The notes under the pieces are model-generated. The model was given only the letters and a program-made list of their open reading frames with translations, had not been told where the DNA came from and did not search any database. From Leptospira andrefontaineae (GTDB lineage Bacteria > Spirochaetota > Leptospiria > Leptospirales > Leptospiraceae), in the NCBI RefSeq assembly GCF_004770105.1, contig NZ_RQEY01000005.1:62001-126000 (forward strand): a stretch of DNA of 64,000 nucleotides. The letters run 5' to 3'. This document shows positions 53,628 to 64,000 of this stretch, piece after piece (the stretch's first letter is position 1; every line of letters starts with the position of its first letter). The translations under genes were made by a program, and so were the position numbers.

Positions 53628-54512
53628 ATGTTTCAAGGCGTATTTACTGCCATTATTACCCCTTTCCGGAACGGAAAAATAGATTATGATTCCTATTTTT
53701 CCCTTTTGGACAAACAGATCCAAGCAAGGGTAAGCGGAGTGGTGCCTTGTGGTACCACTGGCGAATCTCCTACTCTTTCTCATGAAGAACACGCGGAACT
53801 GATCCGCGAAACTGTGAAACATGTTAAAAAGCGGATCTTGGTCGTTGCAGGTACTGGTTCTAACTCTACTAGAGAGGCTGTGGAACTGACCGAAGCAGCT
53901 TGCAAGGACGGAGTGGACGGAATACTACAGGTTAACCCGTATTATAATAAGCCAACCCAAGAAGGATTATATCTTCACTTCAAGGAGATCGCGGATCATT
54001 CTTCCGTGCCTGTGATGTTGTACAATATTCCCGGTAGAACTTCTGTGAATTTATTGCCGGAAACTGTTCTTCGTCTTTCAGAACATCCTAAGATCAGATC
54101 CATGAAAGAAGCTACTGGAGATCTAGGACAAATGTCCAAATTGATCTCTCTTGTTGGAGATAAGATGACTGTTCTTTCCGGAGATGATAATCTGACTCTT
54201 CCTCTTCTTTCCTTAGGTGGAAAAGGTGTGGTGTCTGTGATCTCGAATCTATTCCCGGAAAGTTTGGTTAAGTTAGTGGAATCTTTTCAAAAAGGGGATG
54301 TGACTTCTGCCCAAAAGATCCATTACGATTTTATAGAATTATTTGCATTAGCATTTATAGAAACAAATCCGATCCCGATCAAAGCAGTGATGAGTTGGCA
54401 TGGATTCTGTTCGGGGGAGATCCGTCTTCCTATGACTTCTCTAAGTGCTGGTCCAGGTGCGGATCGTTTGAAAAAAACGGTTTCCGATCTTTTAGCAAAA
54501 GGTTATAAATAA
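53628..54512 (+). CDS. dapA: 4-hydroxy-tetrahydrodipicolinate synthase
   Basis: 294 residues from the ATG at 53628. The frame extends upstream to 53523 through repeat sequence, but [13 protein letters not shown] is the normal N-terminus. It condenses pyruvate with aspartate-semialdehyde in lysine and diaminopimelate synthesis for peptidoglycan. Family motifs: [34 protein letters not shown] (Tyr) and [12 protein letters not shown] with the Schiff-base Lys. It is followed by dapB after ten bases, a clear operon. Confidence 0.96.
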   Translation: MFQGVFTAIITPFRNGKIDYDSYFSLLDKQIQARVSGVVPCGTTGESPTLSHEEHAELIRETVKHVKKRILVVAGTGSNSTREAVELTEAACKDGVDGILQVNPYYNKPTQEGLYLHFKEIADHSSVPVMLYNIPGRTSVNLLPETVLRLSEHPKIRSMKEATGDLGQMSKLISLVGDKMTVLSGDDNLTLPLLSLGGKGVVSVISNLFPESLVKLVESFQKGDVTSAQKIHYDFIELFALAFIETNPIPIKAVMSWHGFCSGEIRLPMTSLSAGPGADRLKKTVSDLLAKGYK

Positions 54513-54522
54513 GGAATTCGAT

Positions 54523-55329
54523 TTGGCTCGTAAGAATCGTATCGCAGTCATTGGTGCCTCCGGAAGAATGGGGAAGGCTATTATCCAAGTCCTTGCCCAT
54601 TCTAAAGTTTCGGAACTTTCCGCTGCAGTTGTAGGTAAGGGTTCCGTTTATTTAGGTTTGGATTCCGGTTTACATTCCGGACTCAAGCAGAATGAAATTT
54701 TGTTTTCGGACGATCTTTCTAAATCCATTTCAGAATCGGATACTGTAATCGATTTTTCTATCAGAGAAGTTTTGTCGGATGTTTTGTCCACCTGCAAAGA
54801 ATTCAAAAAACCAGTTGTGGTCGGAACAACCGGCCTTACGGATTCTCATAAGGAATTATTAAAAGAAACTTCTAAAAATATTCCGATCGTGTATTCTCCT
54901 AATATGTCTATCGGGGTGAATCTTCTTTTTAAGCTGACTGAGATAGCCGCGAAAGTGATGGGGGATCTGGCGGATATCGAGATCCAAGATATTCACCATC
55001 GTCATAAAAAAGATGCTCCTTCCGGGACTGCGGAAAAACTAAAAGCAATCCTTTTAGAGACCCTTTCTCGAACAGAGTCAAATATTGTACATGGCCGCCA
55101 TGGTATTCTTCCTGAGAGAGATCCTAAGGAAATAGCGATCCATACTCTTAGAGCCGGAGAAGTCATAGGGGATCATACCGTCTATTTTTTCACTCCAGAG
55201 GAAAGGGTGGAAATTTCCCATAAGGCCCAGGACAGAAAAACATTTGCAGTCGGTTCCGTAAAAGCCGCCGAATTTTTGATCGGTAGAGAAAAAGGCCTCT
55301 ACGATATGTTCTCCGTATTAGGGTTATAA
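54523..55329 (+). CDS. dapB: 4-hydroxy-tetrahydrodipicolinate reductase
   Basis: 268 residues, TTG start at 54523 with AAGGA upstream. The Gly-rich NAD(P)H loop [15 protein letters not shown] and the catalytic/substrate region [22 protein letters not shown] are clear. It reduces the DapA product to tetrahydrodipicolinate, the second step of the diaminopimelate pathway. Coupled to dapA and followed by cdaA after ten bases. Confidence 0.96.
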   Translation: MARKNRIAVIGASGRMGKAIIQVLAHSKVSELSAAVVGKGSVYLGLDSGLHSGLKQNEILFSDDLSKSISESDTVIDFSIREVLSDVLSTCKEFKKPVVVGTTGLTDSHKELLKETSKNIPIVYSPNMSIGVNLLFKLTEIAAKVMGDLADIEIQDIHHRHKKDAPSGTAEKLKAILLETLSRTESNIVHGRHGILPERDPKEIAIHTLRAGEVIGDHTVYFFTPEERVEISHKAQDRKTFAVGSVKAAEFLIGREKGLYDMFSVLGL

Positions 55330-55339
55330 GGTTCCTGGA

Positions 55340-56179
55340 ATGGATTTTTTAAAAAATATCAGTTTATTCCAAAATGATAAGTTCGGGATCGTAATGATCC
55401 TGGATATTCTGATCGTTAGTTTTTTAATCTATCAATTCTATTCCACCATCCGCAGGACAAGAGGGGTCCAACTTCTTTTGGGTATCGGTCTTATCTGGGT
55501 GCTTGGTATTTTTGCCCAGACTTTGAATTTTGAACTTTTAGATTGGATCATAGACAATATCCGTCCTGCTCTCGTGTTCGCGATCATAGTTCTGCTTCAG
55601 CCGGAACTTCGTAAGATCACCGGCGATATGGCAAGGCTCAGATTATTCCGCCCTTTCCTTTTAAAAACCGCCACCGACTTGGATGAGATTGTAGAAGCAT
55701 CCAAGATCATGGCTAAAAACAAAACCGGTTCTTTGATCGCAATCGTTAGAGAGCATAGTCTCAAAGATATTGCAGAGCAGGCGGTCCAACTGGACGCAAT
55801 TCTTTCTACAAGTCTTCTTCTTACCATATTTAAAAAGAATACCGCACTCCATGATGGTGCAGTCATTATAGAACAGAACCGAATCGCATGTGCAGGTGCG
55901 TTCTTGCCGATGGCGCAGAACTTGGACGATGCTCGTATGGGTGCAAGACATAGAGCCGCGCTCGGGATCGCAGAAGAATCCGATGCAGTTATCGTAGTAA
56001 CTTCCGAAGAAACTGGAGAAATTTCAGTCTGTCATGATGGCGAAATGATCCATCCGGTAAAGCCGATCGAGCTGAAAAATCTTTTGAATACAATCCTTCA
56101 AGAAAAGAAAGTAGGACCGGGAAATCCAAGTACGGATAAAAAGTTTGAATCGGAAGAAGCAGGGGAGTCTCATGATTAA
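55340..56179 (+). CDS. cdaA: Diadenylate cyclase CdaA
   Basis: 279 residues. Three N-terminal membrane segments ([53 protein letters not shown]) and a DAC domain. The domain has [23 protein letters not shown] (DGA motif) and [21 protein letters not shown] (RHR motif). It makes cyclic di-AMP from two ATP, a messenger for osmotic and potassium balance in bacteria that use it. The gene overlaps the YbbR-like gene, matching the cdaA-cdaR pairing known from Firmicutes. Confidence 0.95.
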   Translation: MDFLKNISLFQNDKFGIVMILDILIVSFLIYQFYSTIRRTRGVQLLLGIGLIWVLGIFAQTLNFELLDWIIDNIRPALVFAIIVLLQPELRKITGDMARLRLFRPFLLKTATDLDEIVEASKIMAKNKTGSLIAIVREHSLKDIAEQAVQLDAILSTSLLLTIFKKNTALHDGAVIIEQNRIACAGAFLPMAQNLDDARMGARHRAALGIAEESDAVIVVTSEETGEISVCHDGEMIHPVKPIELKNLLNTILQEKKVGPGNPSTDKKFESEEAGESHD

Positions 56180-57236
56180 GGCCCTTCTGAATAACTGGCA
56201 GGCAAAACTCGGTTCTATTATTCTTGCCACACTATTCTATATCAATTTACAAAATTCTAAAATTCTCGTAAGAGAAGTGAATATCAAGATAGAATATCCT
56301 AAATTAAGCGGTGGATTGCTCATCGCTAAAGGATCGGACACTACTTTTCCTGTTAAGGTGGAAGGTGTGCGAGATTATGTGAACTTTTACACTCCTTCCT
56401 TAAAGGCATATATTTCACCTGCGGATCTTCATCCGGGGGAGAATATAGTAAATGTTGTCCGATTCGGTGGAACTACTCCAGGTTTAAGAATTTCTAAAAT
56501 TCCAGGGAAGGACAAGGTCCGCATCATAGTTGAATCTAATGTAAGTAGGACTCTTATAATAGAGCCTAAACTTGCTGGAGATCCTCCTAAAGATTATATT
56601 AAATCTTCTCATTTTGTTTCCCCTACGAGTCTCGTAGTTGTAGGAAATCCTTCTGAGTTCGATAAGGTGGGAAGGGTAGTCAATCTACCTTCTATCTCTC
56701 TGAAAGATAAAACCAAAACATTCACTCAGAAATTTAAGGTCCCGGACCTTCCTGCAGGTTTGAGATATAGGGATAATGTAAAAGAAGTTTCCGTAACAGT
56801 GAATATCGTAGCGGATTCTTCTACTCCAGGAGAAAGTATAGTCTTAGGTGTTCCTGTAAAATGCCAGAACTTGGATAAAAGTCTGGAAGCGGAATTTTCT
56901 GAACAGGAAGTTTCCGTAAAACTACAATCCAAAACTCCGTTACGAAGTATCCAGATCATCAAGGGTCTGAATGCAAGTGTAGTATGTTCTCATAAATATG
57001 ATCCCAAAGCCAAAAAGATCCTTCCAGATGGTAAACCAGTGGTCGCAAAAGTACGTTTGGAAAAAGCACCTAGTTTAAAATCCGTTGAGATCCAAGGAGT
57101 TTTTCCAGATCGAATTTCCATACTGTATCGAGTCCGCCCCGATATAGGATCAGGTGGAACTGGAAGTGAAGATGGGGGAGATGGAAACTCGGATCCGGGC
57201 TCGGAAGAACCTCTGCCGGAGCCTGAGGAAGAATGA
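56172..57236 (+). CDS. YbbR-like CdaA regulator
   Basis: 354 residues from the ATG at 56172 (GGGGAG four bases upstream), overlapping cdaA by eight bases. One N-terminal membrane segment ([17 protein letters not shown]). Behind it come about three YbbR-type beta repeats of 80 residues ([71 protein letters not shown]...EVSVKLQSK). A Gly/Asp/Glu/Pro-rich tail ends it. YbbR/CdaR proteins bind CdaA and tune c-di-AMP production outside the cytoplasm. The acidic tail is unusual, possibly surface-exposed. Confidence 0.9.
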   Translation: MIKALLNNWQAKLGSIILATLFYINLQNSKILVREVNIKIEYPKLSGGLLIAKGSDTTFPVKVEGVRDYVNFYTPSLKAYISPADLHPGENIVNVVRFGGTTPGLRISKIPGKDKVRIIVESNVSRTLIIEPKLAGDPPKDYIKSSHFVSPTSLVVVGNPSEFDKVGRVVNLPSISLKDKTKTFTQKFKVPDLPAGLRYRDNVKEVSVTVNIVADSSTPGESIVLGVPVKCQNLDKSLEAEFSEQEVSVKLQSKTPLRSIQIIKGLNASVVCSHKYDPKAKKILPDGKPVVAKVRLEKAPSLKSVEIQGVFPDRISILYRVRPDIGSGGTGSEDGGDGNSDPGSEEPLPEPEEE

Positions 57237-57613
57237 AGATCACCATTGGGAATGATATTGTAGAAAATTCCAGGATCAGGGACTTACTCGATAAACATGG
57301 AGAAAGATTTCTGAAAAGAGTATTTTCAGAAACTGAGATCGCTTACTGTTCCGGCAGAAAAGATCCTGTTCCTCATCTTAGCGGAAGATTCTGTGTAAAA
57401 GAAGCATTCATCAAGGCGATAGAACCTGGGCATAAGGTGATCCTTGATATGAGAGAAATCGAACTTTTCGGGAAAGAATTCGGAAAAAAAGAATTGGTAC
57501 TTCACGGAAAATCGAAAGAATTGTTCCTCGAGAAAGGCTATAGCGGTGTTTCCGTATCCATCAGCCATGCGGAAAATTATTCCACTGCAGTTGTCGTTCT
57601 CTATAAGGAGTGA
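57233..57613 (+). CDS. acpS: Holo-ACP synthase
   Basis: 126 residues. ITIGNDIVENSRIRDL (metal-binding Asp) and FCVKEAFIKAIEP (metal-binding Glu and the KEA motif) fit AcpS. It transfers phosphopantetheine from CoA to acyl carrier protein, enabling fatty acid synthesis. It overlaps the previous gene (ATGA). Length is normal. Confidence 0.93.
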   Translation: MKITIGNDIVENSRIRDLLDKHGERFLKRVFSETEIAYCSGRKDPVPHLSGRFCVKEAFIKAIEPGHKVILDMREIELFGKEFGKKELVLHGKSKELFLEKGYSGVSVSISHAENYSTAVVVLYKE

Positions 57614-57618
57614 GCTAG

Positions 57619-57840
57619 ATGGTCACCGAGTCTTTTAAACAAACTCTTAAATTGTACGACGAAGGTCTCGCACTGTACAAGAATAGAAAGTTCAAGGAAG
57701 CTTGGGAACTGTTCAAAAAAGCAGTAGAGATCACTCCGAACGACGGGCCTTCTAAAAAATATATAGGACGCTGCGAAGCATTTATCGCGAATCCTCCACC
57801 TGAAGATTGGGATGGGGTTTTCGAGATGAAAACGAAATAA
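57619..57840 (+). CDS. TPR mini-protein with a cyclase-like PPPEDWDGV tail
   Basis: 73 residues. One TPR-like pair of helices (LKLYDEGLALYKNRKFKEAWELFKKAVEI) and the tail CEAFIANPPPEDWDGVFEMKTK. This pattern is usually the C-terminal end of class III adenylate/guanylate cyclases, where it regulates or caps the protein. Here it is free-standing. It may be a regulator of a cyclase in trans, but this is inference. It sits five bases after acpS and ten before the bactofilin gene. Confidence 0.8.
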   Translation: MVTESFKQTLKLYDEGLALYKNRKFKEAWELFKKAVEITPNDGPSKKYIGRCEAFIANPPPEDWDGVFEMKTK

Positions 57841-57849
57841 TCTGGTATC

Positions 57850-58233
57850 ATGTCAAAAAAAGCCGCAACCGCATCCAAACCAAGTCGCACTGTAACCGAA
57901 TTCGGGACTATCTCCACTGTTTTAGGAAGAGAAACCCATTTTTCAGGCATCCTGAACTTCAAAAAACCTTTGGAGATCTCGGGTGAATTCCAAGGAGAAA
58001 TAGAATCCGAAGGATTTCTTTTAGTAAGCGAAGGAGCAAAGGTCAGAGCCAATATCAAGGCAGGGACTGTAATCGTTGGTGGAGAGATCACAGGTAATGT
58101 GATCGCTACCCAAAGATTAGAAATGCTTCCAAGCGGTAAGGTAAACGGAAACATCAAAACTGCTAAGCTGCAGATCGCTGACGGTGTGATCTTCGAAGGC
58201 AACTGCGAGATGATCCTGCCTAATAAGGATTGA
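57850..58233 (+). CDS. Bactofilin
   Basis: 127 residues with the periodic beta-helix of bactofilins (EISGEFQGEIESEGFLLVSEGAKVRANIKAGTVIVGGEITGNVIATQRLEM). The N-terminal tail is short and basic (SKKAATASKPSRTVTEF), as in membrane-binding bactofilins. It differs from the one at 28124, so two paralogues exist. Likely part of the preceding operon. Confidence 0.9.
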   Translation: MSKKAATASKPSRTVTEFGTISTVLGRETHFSGILNFKKPLEISGEFQGEIESEGFLLVSEGAKVRANIKAGTVIVGGEITGNVIATQRLEMLPSGKVNGNIKTAKLQIADGVIFEGNCEMILPNKD

Positions 58234-58255
58234 CCCTTAGGTTTGACCTGGAAAA

Positions 58256-58516
58256 TTGGTATCTGCTAGCCCGAAACGACCTATAGATGGCGGAAAAGCG
58301 GCCAAAATCGCATTAGCCATATTTTTAGGAACCTTGGCCGGAGCCGTAGTCGGAGTAATCATCGACAACGTTTTTGGGGTCCATATCCTCTCCGTCTACC
58401 TCTTACAAGAACCGGTTCGGCTGGAACTTTACGTAATTAAAGTCGAAGCACAAGTTACCCCTGCAAGTCTCTTGGGACTTGTGGCGACATTGTTCTTCGT
58501 ACTAAAAAAGGGGTAA
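58256..58516 (+). CDS. Small two-segment membrane protein, possibly DUF4321
   Basis: 86 residues, TTG start at 58256. Two hydrophobic segments: [25 protein letters not shown] and [15 protein letters not shown]. The overall shape matches DUF4321 proteins, but I am not certain. It precedes rpsB by seven bases and is likely co-transcribed with the translation cluster. Function unknown. Confidence 0.65.
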   Translation: MVSASPKRPIDGGKAAKIALAIFLGTLAGAVVGVIIDNVFGVHILSVYLLQEPVRLELYVIKVEAQVTPASLLGLVATLFFVLKKG

Positions 58517-58523
58517 ACAACTC

Positions 58524-59417
<894 letters not shown>

Positions 59418-59428
59418 GAGGGAAGATA

Positions 59429-60028
59429 ATGTCAGCATCTACTACCGACCTTATTAAGGAATTAAGAGACCGCACCGGTGCGGGATTGATGGATTGTAAA
59501 AAAGCTCTTATAGAGAATAATAACGATCTAGACAAATCTGCAGATTGGTTGCGTGAAAAAGGGATCGCTAAGGCTTCTAAAAAAGCAGGACGCGTGACCA
59601 AAGAAGGAAGAAATATTTCCTATATCCACGGAGACGGAAAGATCGGAGTTCTACTCGAGCTCAACTCTGAGACTGACTTCGTTGCACGTAACGAGGCTTT
59701 CGAAGCTCTCGGTAAAGAGATCTGTCTGCAAATCGCAGCTATGGCTCCATTATACGTAAGCGAAGAACAAGTTCCTGCAGAAGATATCGAGCGCGAAACT
59801 AAGGTTTTAGAAGCTCAATTAAAAGAAGAAGGTAAAAAACCGGAACAGATCGAAAAGATCATTCCGGGAAAAATCAAAAAGTATTTCTCCGAAGTATGCC
59901 TTTTGAACCAAGCCTTCATCAAGGATAACACTAAGACCGTTGACGATCTGGTTAAGGAAGCTATTGCGAAATTCGGTGAAAATATCATCGTAGCTCGTTT
60001 TGCTCGTTTCCAGGTAGGCGGCGCATAA
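59429..60028 (+). CDS. tsf: Elongation factor Ts
   Basis: 199 residues, shorter than the E. coli protein. TDLIKELRDRTGAGLMDCKKALIENNNDLDKSADWLREKGI is the N-terminal UBA-like module. NSETDFVARNEAFEAL is the signature of the core. It recycles EF-Tu by exchanging GDP for GTP. ATG start with AGGGAAGA upstream. Confidence 0.97.
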   Translation: MSASTTDLIKELRDRTGAGLMDCKKALIENNNDLDKSADWLREKGIAKASKKAGRVTKEGRNISYIHGDGKIGVLLELNSETDFVARNEAFEALGKEICLQIAAMAPLYVSEEQVPAEDIERETKVLEAQLKEEGKKPEQIEKIIPGKIKKYFSEVCLLNQAFIKDNTKTVDDLVKEAIAKFGENIIVARFARFQVGGA

Positions 60029-61328
<1,300 letters not shown>

Positions 61329-61330
61329 GC

Positions 61331-62056
61331 TTGGCTTCTTCCAAAAAAAAAATCCCCCGTCACGTGGCCGTCATCATGGATGGGAACGGAAGATGGGCGA
61401 CATCTAAGGGACTTTCCAGATCCGAAGGACATAGAGCAGGAGCGGACGCAATTGACCGTCTCATGGACTCCAGTCTTTCCTTAGGTTTAGAAGTAGTTTC
61501 TCTATACGCATTCTCCACAGAAAACTGGAAACGTCCGATCACGGAGATCAGATCCATATTCAATCTTTTGGTGGAATTTATAGATTCCCGTTTGGATACG
61601 ATCAACGCCAAGGGGATCAGAATATTACATTCAGGTTCTAGAAAAAAGTTAAGCTCTTTGGTTTTATCTAAAATCGATCATGCAGCTGAGATCACCCGCA
61701 AAAACCGCAAATTAACCGTGAACTTTTGTTTAAATTACGGGTCACAGGAAGAGATTTTAAACGCGTTTTCCAGATTAGCGGAAGAAAGAAAGAAGAAGTC
61801 CATCTCCATCCAAAAACCGATCAGCACAAAAGAACTCGAAAAATATTTGTATACGTACCCCCTTCCGGCAGTAGATTTATTGATTAGAACTGCTGGGGAG
61901 AGGAGATTATCCAATTTCCTTCTATGGCAATCCGCTTATGCGGAGCTTTTTTTTACTGAAAATCTTTGGCCTGAATTCGGAGACAAGGATCTGAGAGAGG
62001 CGCTGGATTGGTTCCGGGGAAGGACCCGAAAATTCGGAGGTTTAGAGAATGGGTGA
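61331..62056 (+). CDS. uppS: Undecaprenyl diphosphate synthase
   Basis: 241 residues. TTG start at 61331. HVAVIMDGNGRWATSKGL is the catalytic Asp/FPP-binding region. VVSLYAFSTENWKRP and RTAGERRLSNFLLWQSAYAELFF complete the cis-prenyltransferase signature. It lengthens FPP with cis isoprene units to undecaprenyl diphosphate, the carrier for peptidoglycan and other envelope glycans. It overlaps cdsA by eight bases. Confidence 0.96.
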   Translation: MASSKKKIPRHVAVIMDGNGRWATSKGLSRSEGHRAGADAIDRLMDSSLSLGLEVVSLYAFSTENWKRPITEIRSIFNLLVEFIDSRLDTINAKGIRILHSGSRKKLSSLVLSKIDHAAEITRKNRKLTVNFCLNYGSQEEILNAFSRLAEERKKKSISIQKPISTKELEKYLYTYPLPAVDLLIRTAGERRLSNFLLWQSAYAELFFTENLWPEFGDKDLREALDWFRGRTRKFGGLENG

Positions 62057-62963
62057 AACTACAAAAAGGATCCTTTCTGCGGCTGTGCTCGTAGCGCTCT
62101 ACCTGTTCATGATCTTTTACAGGGATTTTTATTATTTACAAACTCTGGTAATACTTCTGGTCGCAGGAGTGATAGGTCTGACAGAATTTTATAGGCTTTC
62201 CGATAGAGGCCAGGATGGAAGACCTTTCAAGGGAACCGGAATATTCTTCTTTATTATAATATTATTAATTTATTATTTTAGATTTGTAGCTTCTCAGAAT
62301 AAATTCGAGCCGCCTATTTTCTTCCAGACACATTTTAAACTGTTTGTACCTAGTTTTGACGCGGTAACCTTCTCCTTTGTATTACTTTTCTTTTTCAGTT
62401 TCCTTCTCCAAATTTTAAGAAGGCCATTGGATGGTGCAATCTTCTCCGTTAGTTCCACGATTTTAGGAGTGGTTTATGCGGCACTTCCATTAGGGCATTT
62501 ATTTCTTCTTTTGGGAATGAACCAAGGGATATACTATGTATTCCTAGTTTCCGTTGCAACATTCCTCACCGACGTGGGAGGATATTTCGGCGGACGTTGG
62601 TTCGGTAGAAATCCGGCAGGACTTGCGATCTCTCCTAAAAAGACCTGGGAAGGTTATGTTTCCGGGATTATAGTTGCGATCGGTTCCGTTTTTTTACTGA
62701 ATATTCTTTGGGAAAGAAGCACCGGCGTTACTCCTTTAGTTTCAGGTGCGGAAGTATTTTTAGTTTCCTTGATTTTATCTTTAGTGGGCATCGTAGGGGA
62801 CTTATTAGAATCTGCGATGAAAAGAGACGCTAAGGTAAAAGATTCTGGGAATTTGATCCCGGGACATGGTGGGATTTTGGACAGAGCTGACGCCTTACTT
62901 TTAACAGTTCCTATCCTTTATTTTTATCTCCAGATCAAGGTCGCTCTGGGATTTCCGGTCTAA
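62049..62963 (+). CDS. cdsA: Phosphatidate cytidylyltransferase
   Basis: 304 residues with about eight membrane segments. The C-terminal catalytic signature [16 protein letters not shown] and [29 protein letters not shown] fits CdsA. It makes CDP-diacylglycerol from phosphatidic acid and CTP, the common precursor of phospholipids. Followed by dxr after eight bases. Confidence 0.96.
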   Translation: MGETTKRILSAAVLVALYLFMIFYRDFYYLQTLVILLVAGVIGLTEFYRLSDRGQDGRPFKGTGIFFFIIILLIYYFRFVASQNKFEPPIFFQTHFKLFVPSFDAVTFSFVLLFFFSFLLQILRRPLDGAIFSVSSTILGVVYAALPLGHLFLLLGMNQGIYYVFLVSVATFLTDVGGYFGGRWFGRNPAGLAISPKKTWEGYVSGIIVAIGSVFLLNILWERSTGVTPLVSGAEVFLVSLILSLVGIVGDLLESAMKRDAKVKDSGNLIPGHGGILDRADALLLTVPILYFYLQIKVALGFPV

Positions 62964-62971
62964 CTAACAAT

Positions 62972-64000
62972 ATGAAAAGAGGCGTCTCTATACTGGGTGC
63001 CTCCGGATCGGTAGGGGAGTCCACTCTCAAAATACTCCGCCAATTTCCGGAAGAGTTTCGGTTAATATCTTTTAGCGTACATTCTAATTTACAAAAAGCG
63101 GAATCTATTGCGAAAGAATTCCAACCGGATGTTTTGTGTATCAGTTCGGAAACTGCAGACCGAACTATTCTCGGAAATAAGATCGGAAATACTAAGGTAT
63201 TATACGGATCTAAAAGTTTAGAAGAGATCGTTTCTGATCCAGAATGTGAAACCGTTGTTACTGCAGTTGTCGGTGCGAGCGGGATTCGTCCTACTGTTGC
63301 AGCAATCCGTGCCGGCAAAAAGATCGGGATCGCAAATAAGGAAACCTTAGTAAGTTGCGGACCTTATATCAGAAGTTTATTAGAAAATTCTAAATCATCT
63401 CTGGTTCCTGTAGACTCGGAACATAATGCACTTTTTCAACTTCTTGAAAATATGAAGAAGGATTCACTCGAAAGAATAGTCCTAACTGCTTCCGGTGGGC
63501 CTTTTCGTAAACTTCCGGTAGAGGATCTTCCAAAAGTAACGATTGAACAGGCTCTCAAACATCCTACCTGGAATATGGGGCCAAAGATCACGATCGATTC
63601 AGCAGGGATGATCAATAAAGGATTAGAAGTGATAGAGGCTCATTTCCTTTTTGGATTCTCTTACGATAAGATAGGTGTGGTCATTCATCCTCAAAGTGTG
63701 GCCCATGGTTTGGTCGAGACCAAGGATGGAGCGAGTTTTGTATATGCTTCTTATCCTGATATGATCTTTCCTGTAGCTCATTCATTATATTATCCTAAAA
63801 TAGTTCCCAACGTTTTGAGATCTCATCCCGCTACTTCTTGGGGAACTCTGGAATTTTTAGAGCCGGACATGGAAAGATATCCAGGTTTGGCGCTGGCGTA
63901 CGAGGCAGGAAGGGCAGGGGGCACCGCTCCTTCTATCTTCAATGCTTCTAACGAAGTAGCTGTGGAATTGTTCTTACAAGGTAAAATTCTTTTTACCGAT
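62972..64000 (+). CDS. dxr: 1-deoxy-D-xylulose-5-phosphate reductoisomerase, truncated at window end
   Basis: The frame is open to the right edge, covering 343 codons of a protein that is usually about 390-400 residues. ATG at 62972. [17 protein letters not shown] is the NADPH loop. [13 protein letters not shown] and [14 protein letters not shown] lead to metal-binding residues. [11 protein letters not shown] and [28 protein letters not shown] complete the active site. It converts DXP to MEP, first committed step of isoprenoid synthesis. It shares the DXP intermediate with the pdxA pathway. Only the end is missing, because of the window edge. Confidence 0.95.
   Translation, partial: MKRGVSILGASGSVGESTLKILRQFPEEFRLISFSVHSNLQKAESIAKEFQPDVLCISSETADRTILGNKIGNTKVLYGSKSLEEIVSDPECETVVTAVVGASGIRPTVAAIRAGKKIGIANKETLVSCGPYIRSLLENSKSSLVPVDSEHNALFQLLENMKKDSLERIVLTASGGPFRKLPVEDLPKVTIEQALKHPTWNMGPKITIDSAGMINKGLEVIEAHFLFGFSYDKIGVVIHPQSVAHGLVETKDGASFVYASYPDMIFPVAHSLYYPKIVPNVLRSHPATSWGTLEFLEPDMERYPGLALAYEAGRAGGTAPSIFNASNEVAVELFLQGKILFTD

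Overview
The window is a chromosomal segment of a Leptospira species (phylum Spirochaetota). This is judged from several things: lipoprotein signal peptides with loose spirochaetal lipoboxes (LYC, FAC, FLFC, LGC), frequent TTG starts, many membrane-anchored AraC, bactofilin and chemotaxis genes, AT-leaning codon use, and a core gene order rpsB-tsf-pyrH-frr-uppS-cdsA-dxr next to cdaA-ybbR-acpS. No name below genus can be defended from sequence alone. No rRNA, tRNA, CRISPR array, insertion sequence or prophage was seen. The text is mostly ordinary chromosome with a few accessory patches.

Layout. 1-5.8 kb: the end of a membrane protein, two secreted lipoproteins (one a beta-propeller), and two uncharacterised proteins, separated by mosaic intergenic inverted repeats. 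5.9-16.3 kb: an MFS drug exporter, glutamate synthase large subunit, and an osmoregulated periplasmic glucan operon (opgG, a small membrane protein, opgH). 16.3-25.4 kb (minus strand): cyclopropane fatty acid synthase, a GT-B glycosyltransferase-like protein, three RNA or other methyltransferases in overlapping order, citrate synthase with its own terminator, and a lytic transglycosylase. 25.4-31.3 kb: uncharacterised proteins, a GNAT acetyltransferase, a bactofilin, pdxA and two small lipoproteins.

31.5-34.6 kb is the most unusual locus. It holds an ArsR repressor with a Cys-x-Cys site, a permuted-looking ATP-grasp enzyme starting inside a palindrome, an ArsR-rhodanese fusion, and a divergent SAM methyltransferase. 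The divergent pair shares two overlapping perfect palindromes. I interpret it as a small thiol, metalloid or sulfane-sulfur stress regulon whose chemistry is unknown.

34.6-36.6 kb: a di-iron fatty-acid hydroxylase family protein and a membrane-bound AraC regulator. 36.7-46.1 kb: a chemosensory operon (cheY, STAS, cheA, a receptor with four near-identical 270-bp repeats, cheW, cheR, cheB) with a histidine-less sensor-kinase-like gene converging on cheB. Upstream of the operon lies a 0.9 kb stretch with the decayed C-terminus of another histidine kinase. 47-53.2 kb: a DUF1304 protein, a HEAT-repeat lipoprotein, a secreted SGNH hydrolase with a striking aromatic patch, a lipoprotein and an MFS permease. 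53.6-64 kb (plus strand): dapA-dapB, c-di-AMP synthesis (cdaA-ybbR), acpS, a TPR mini-protein, a second bactofilin, and the translation/envelope precursor cluster ending in a truncated dxr.
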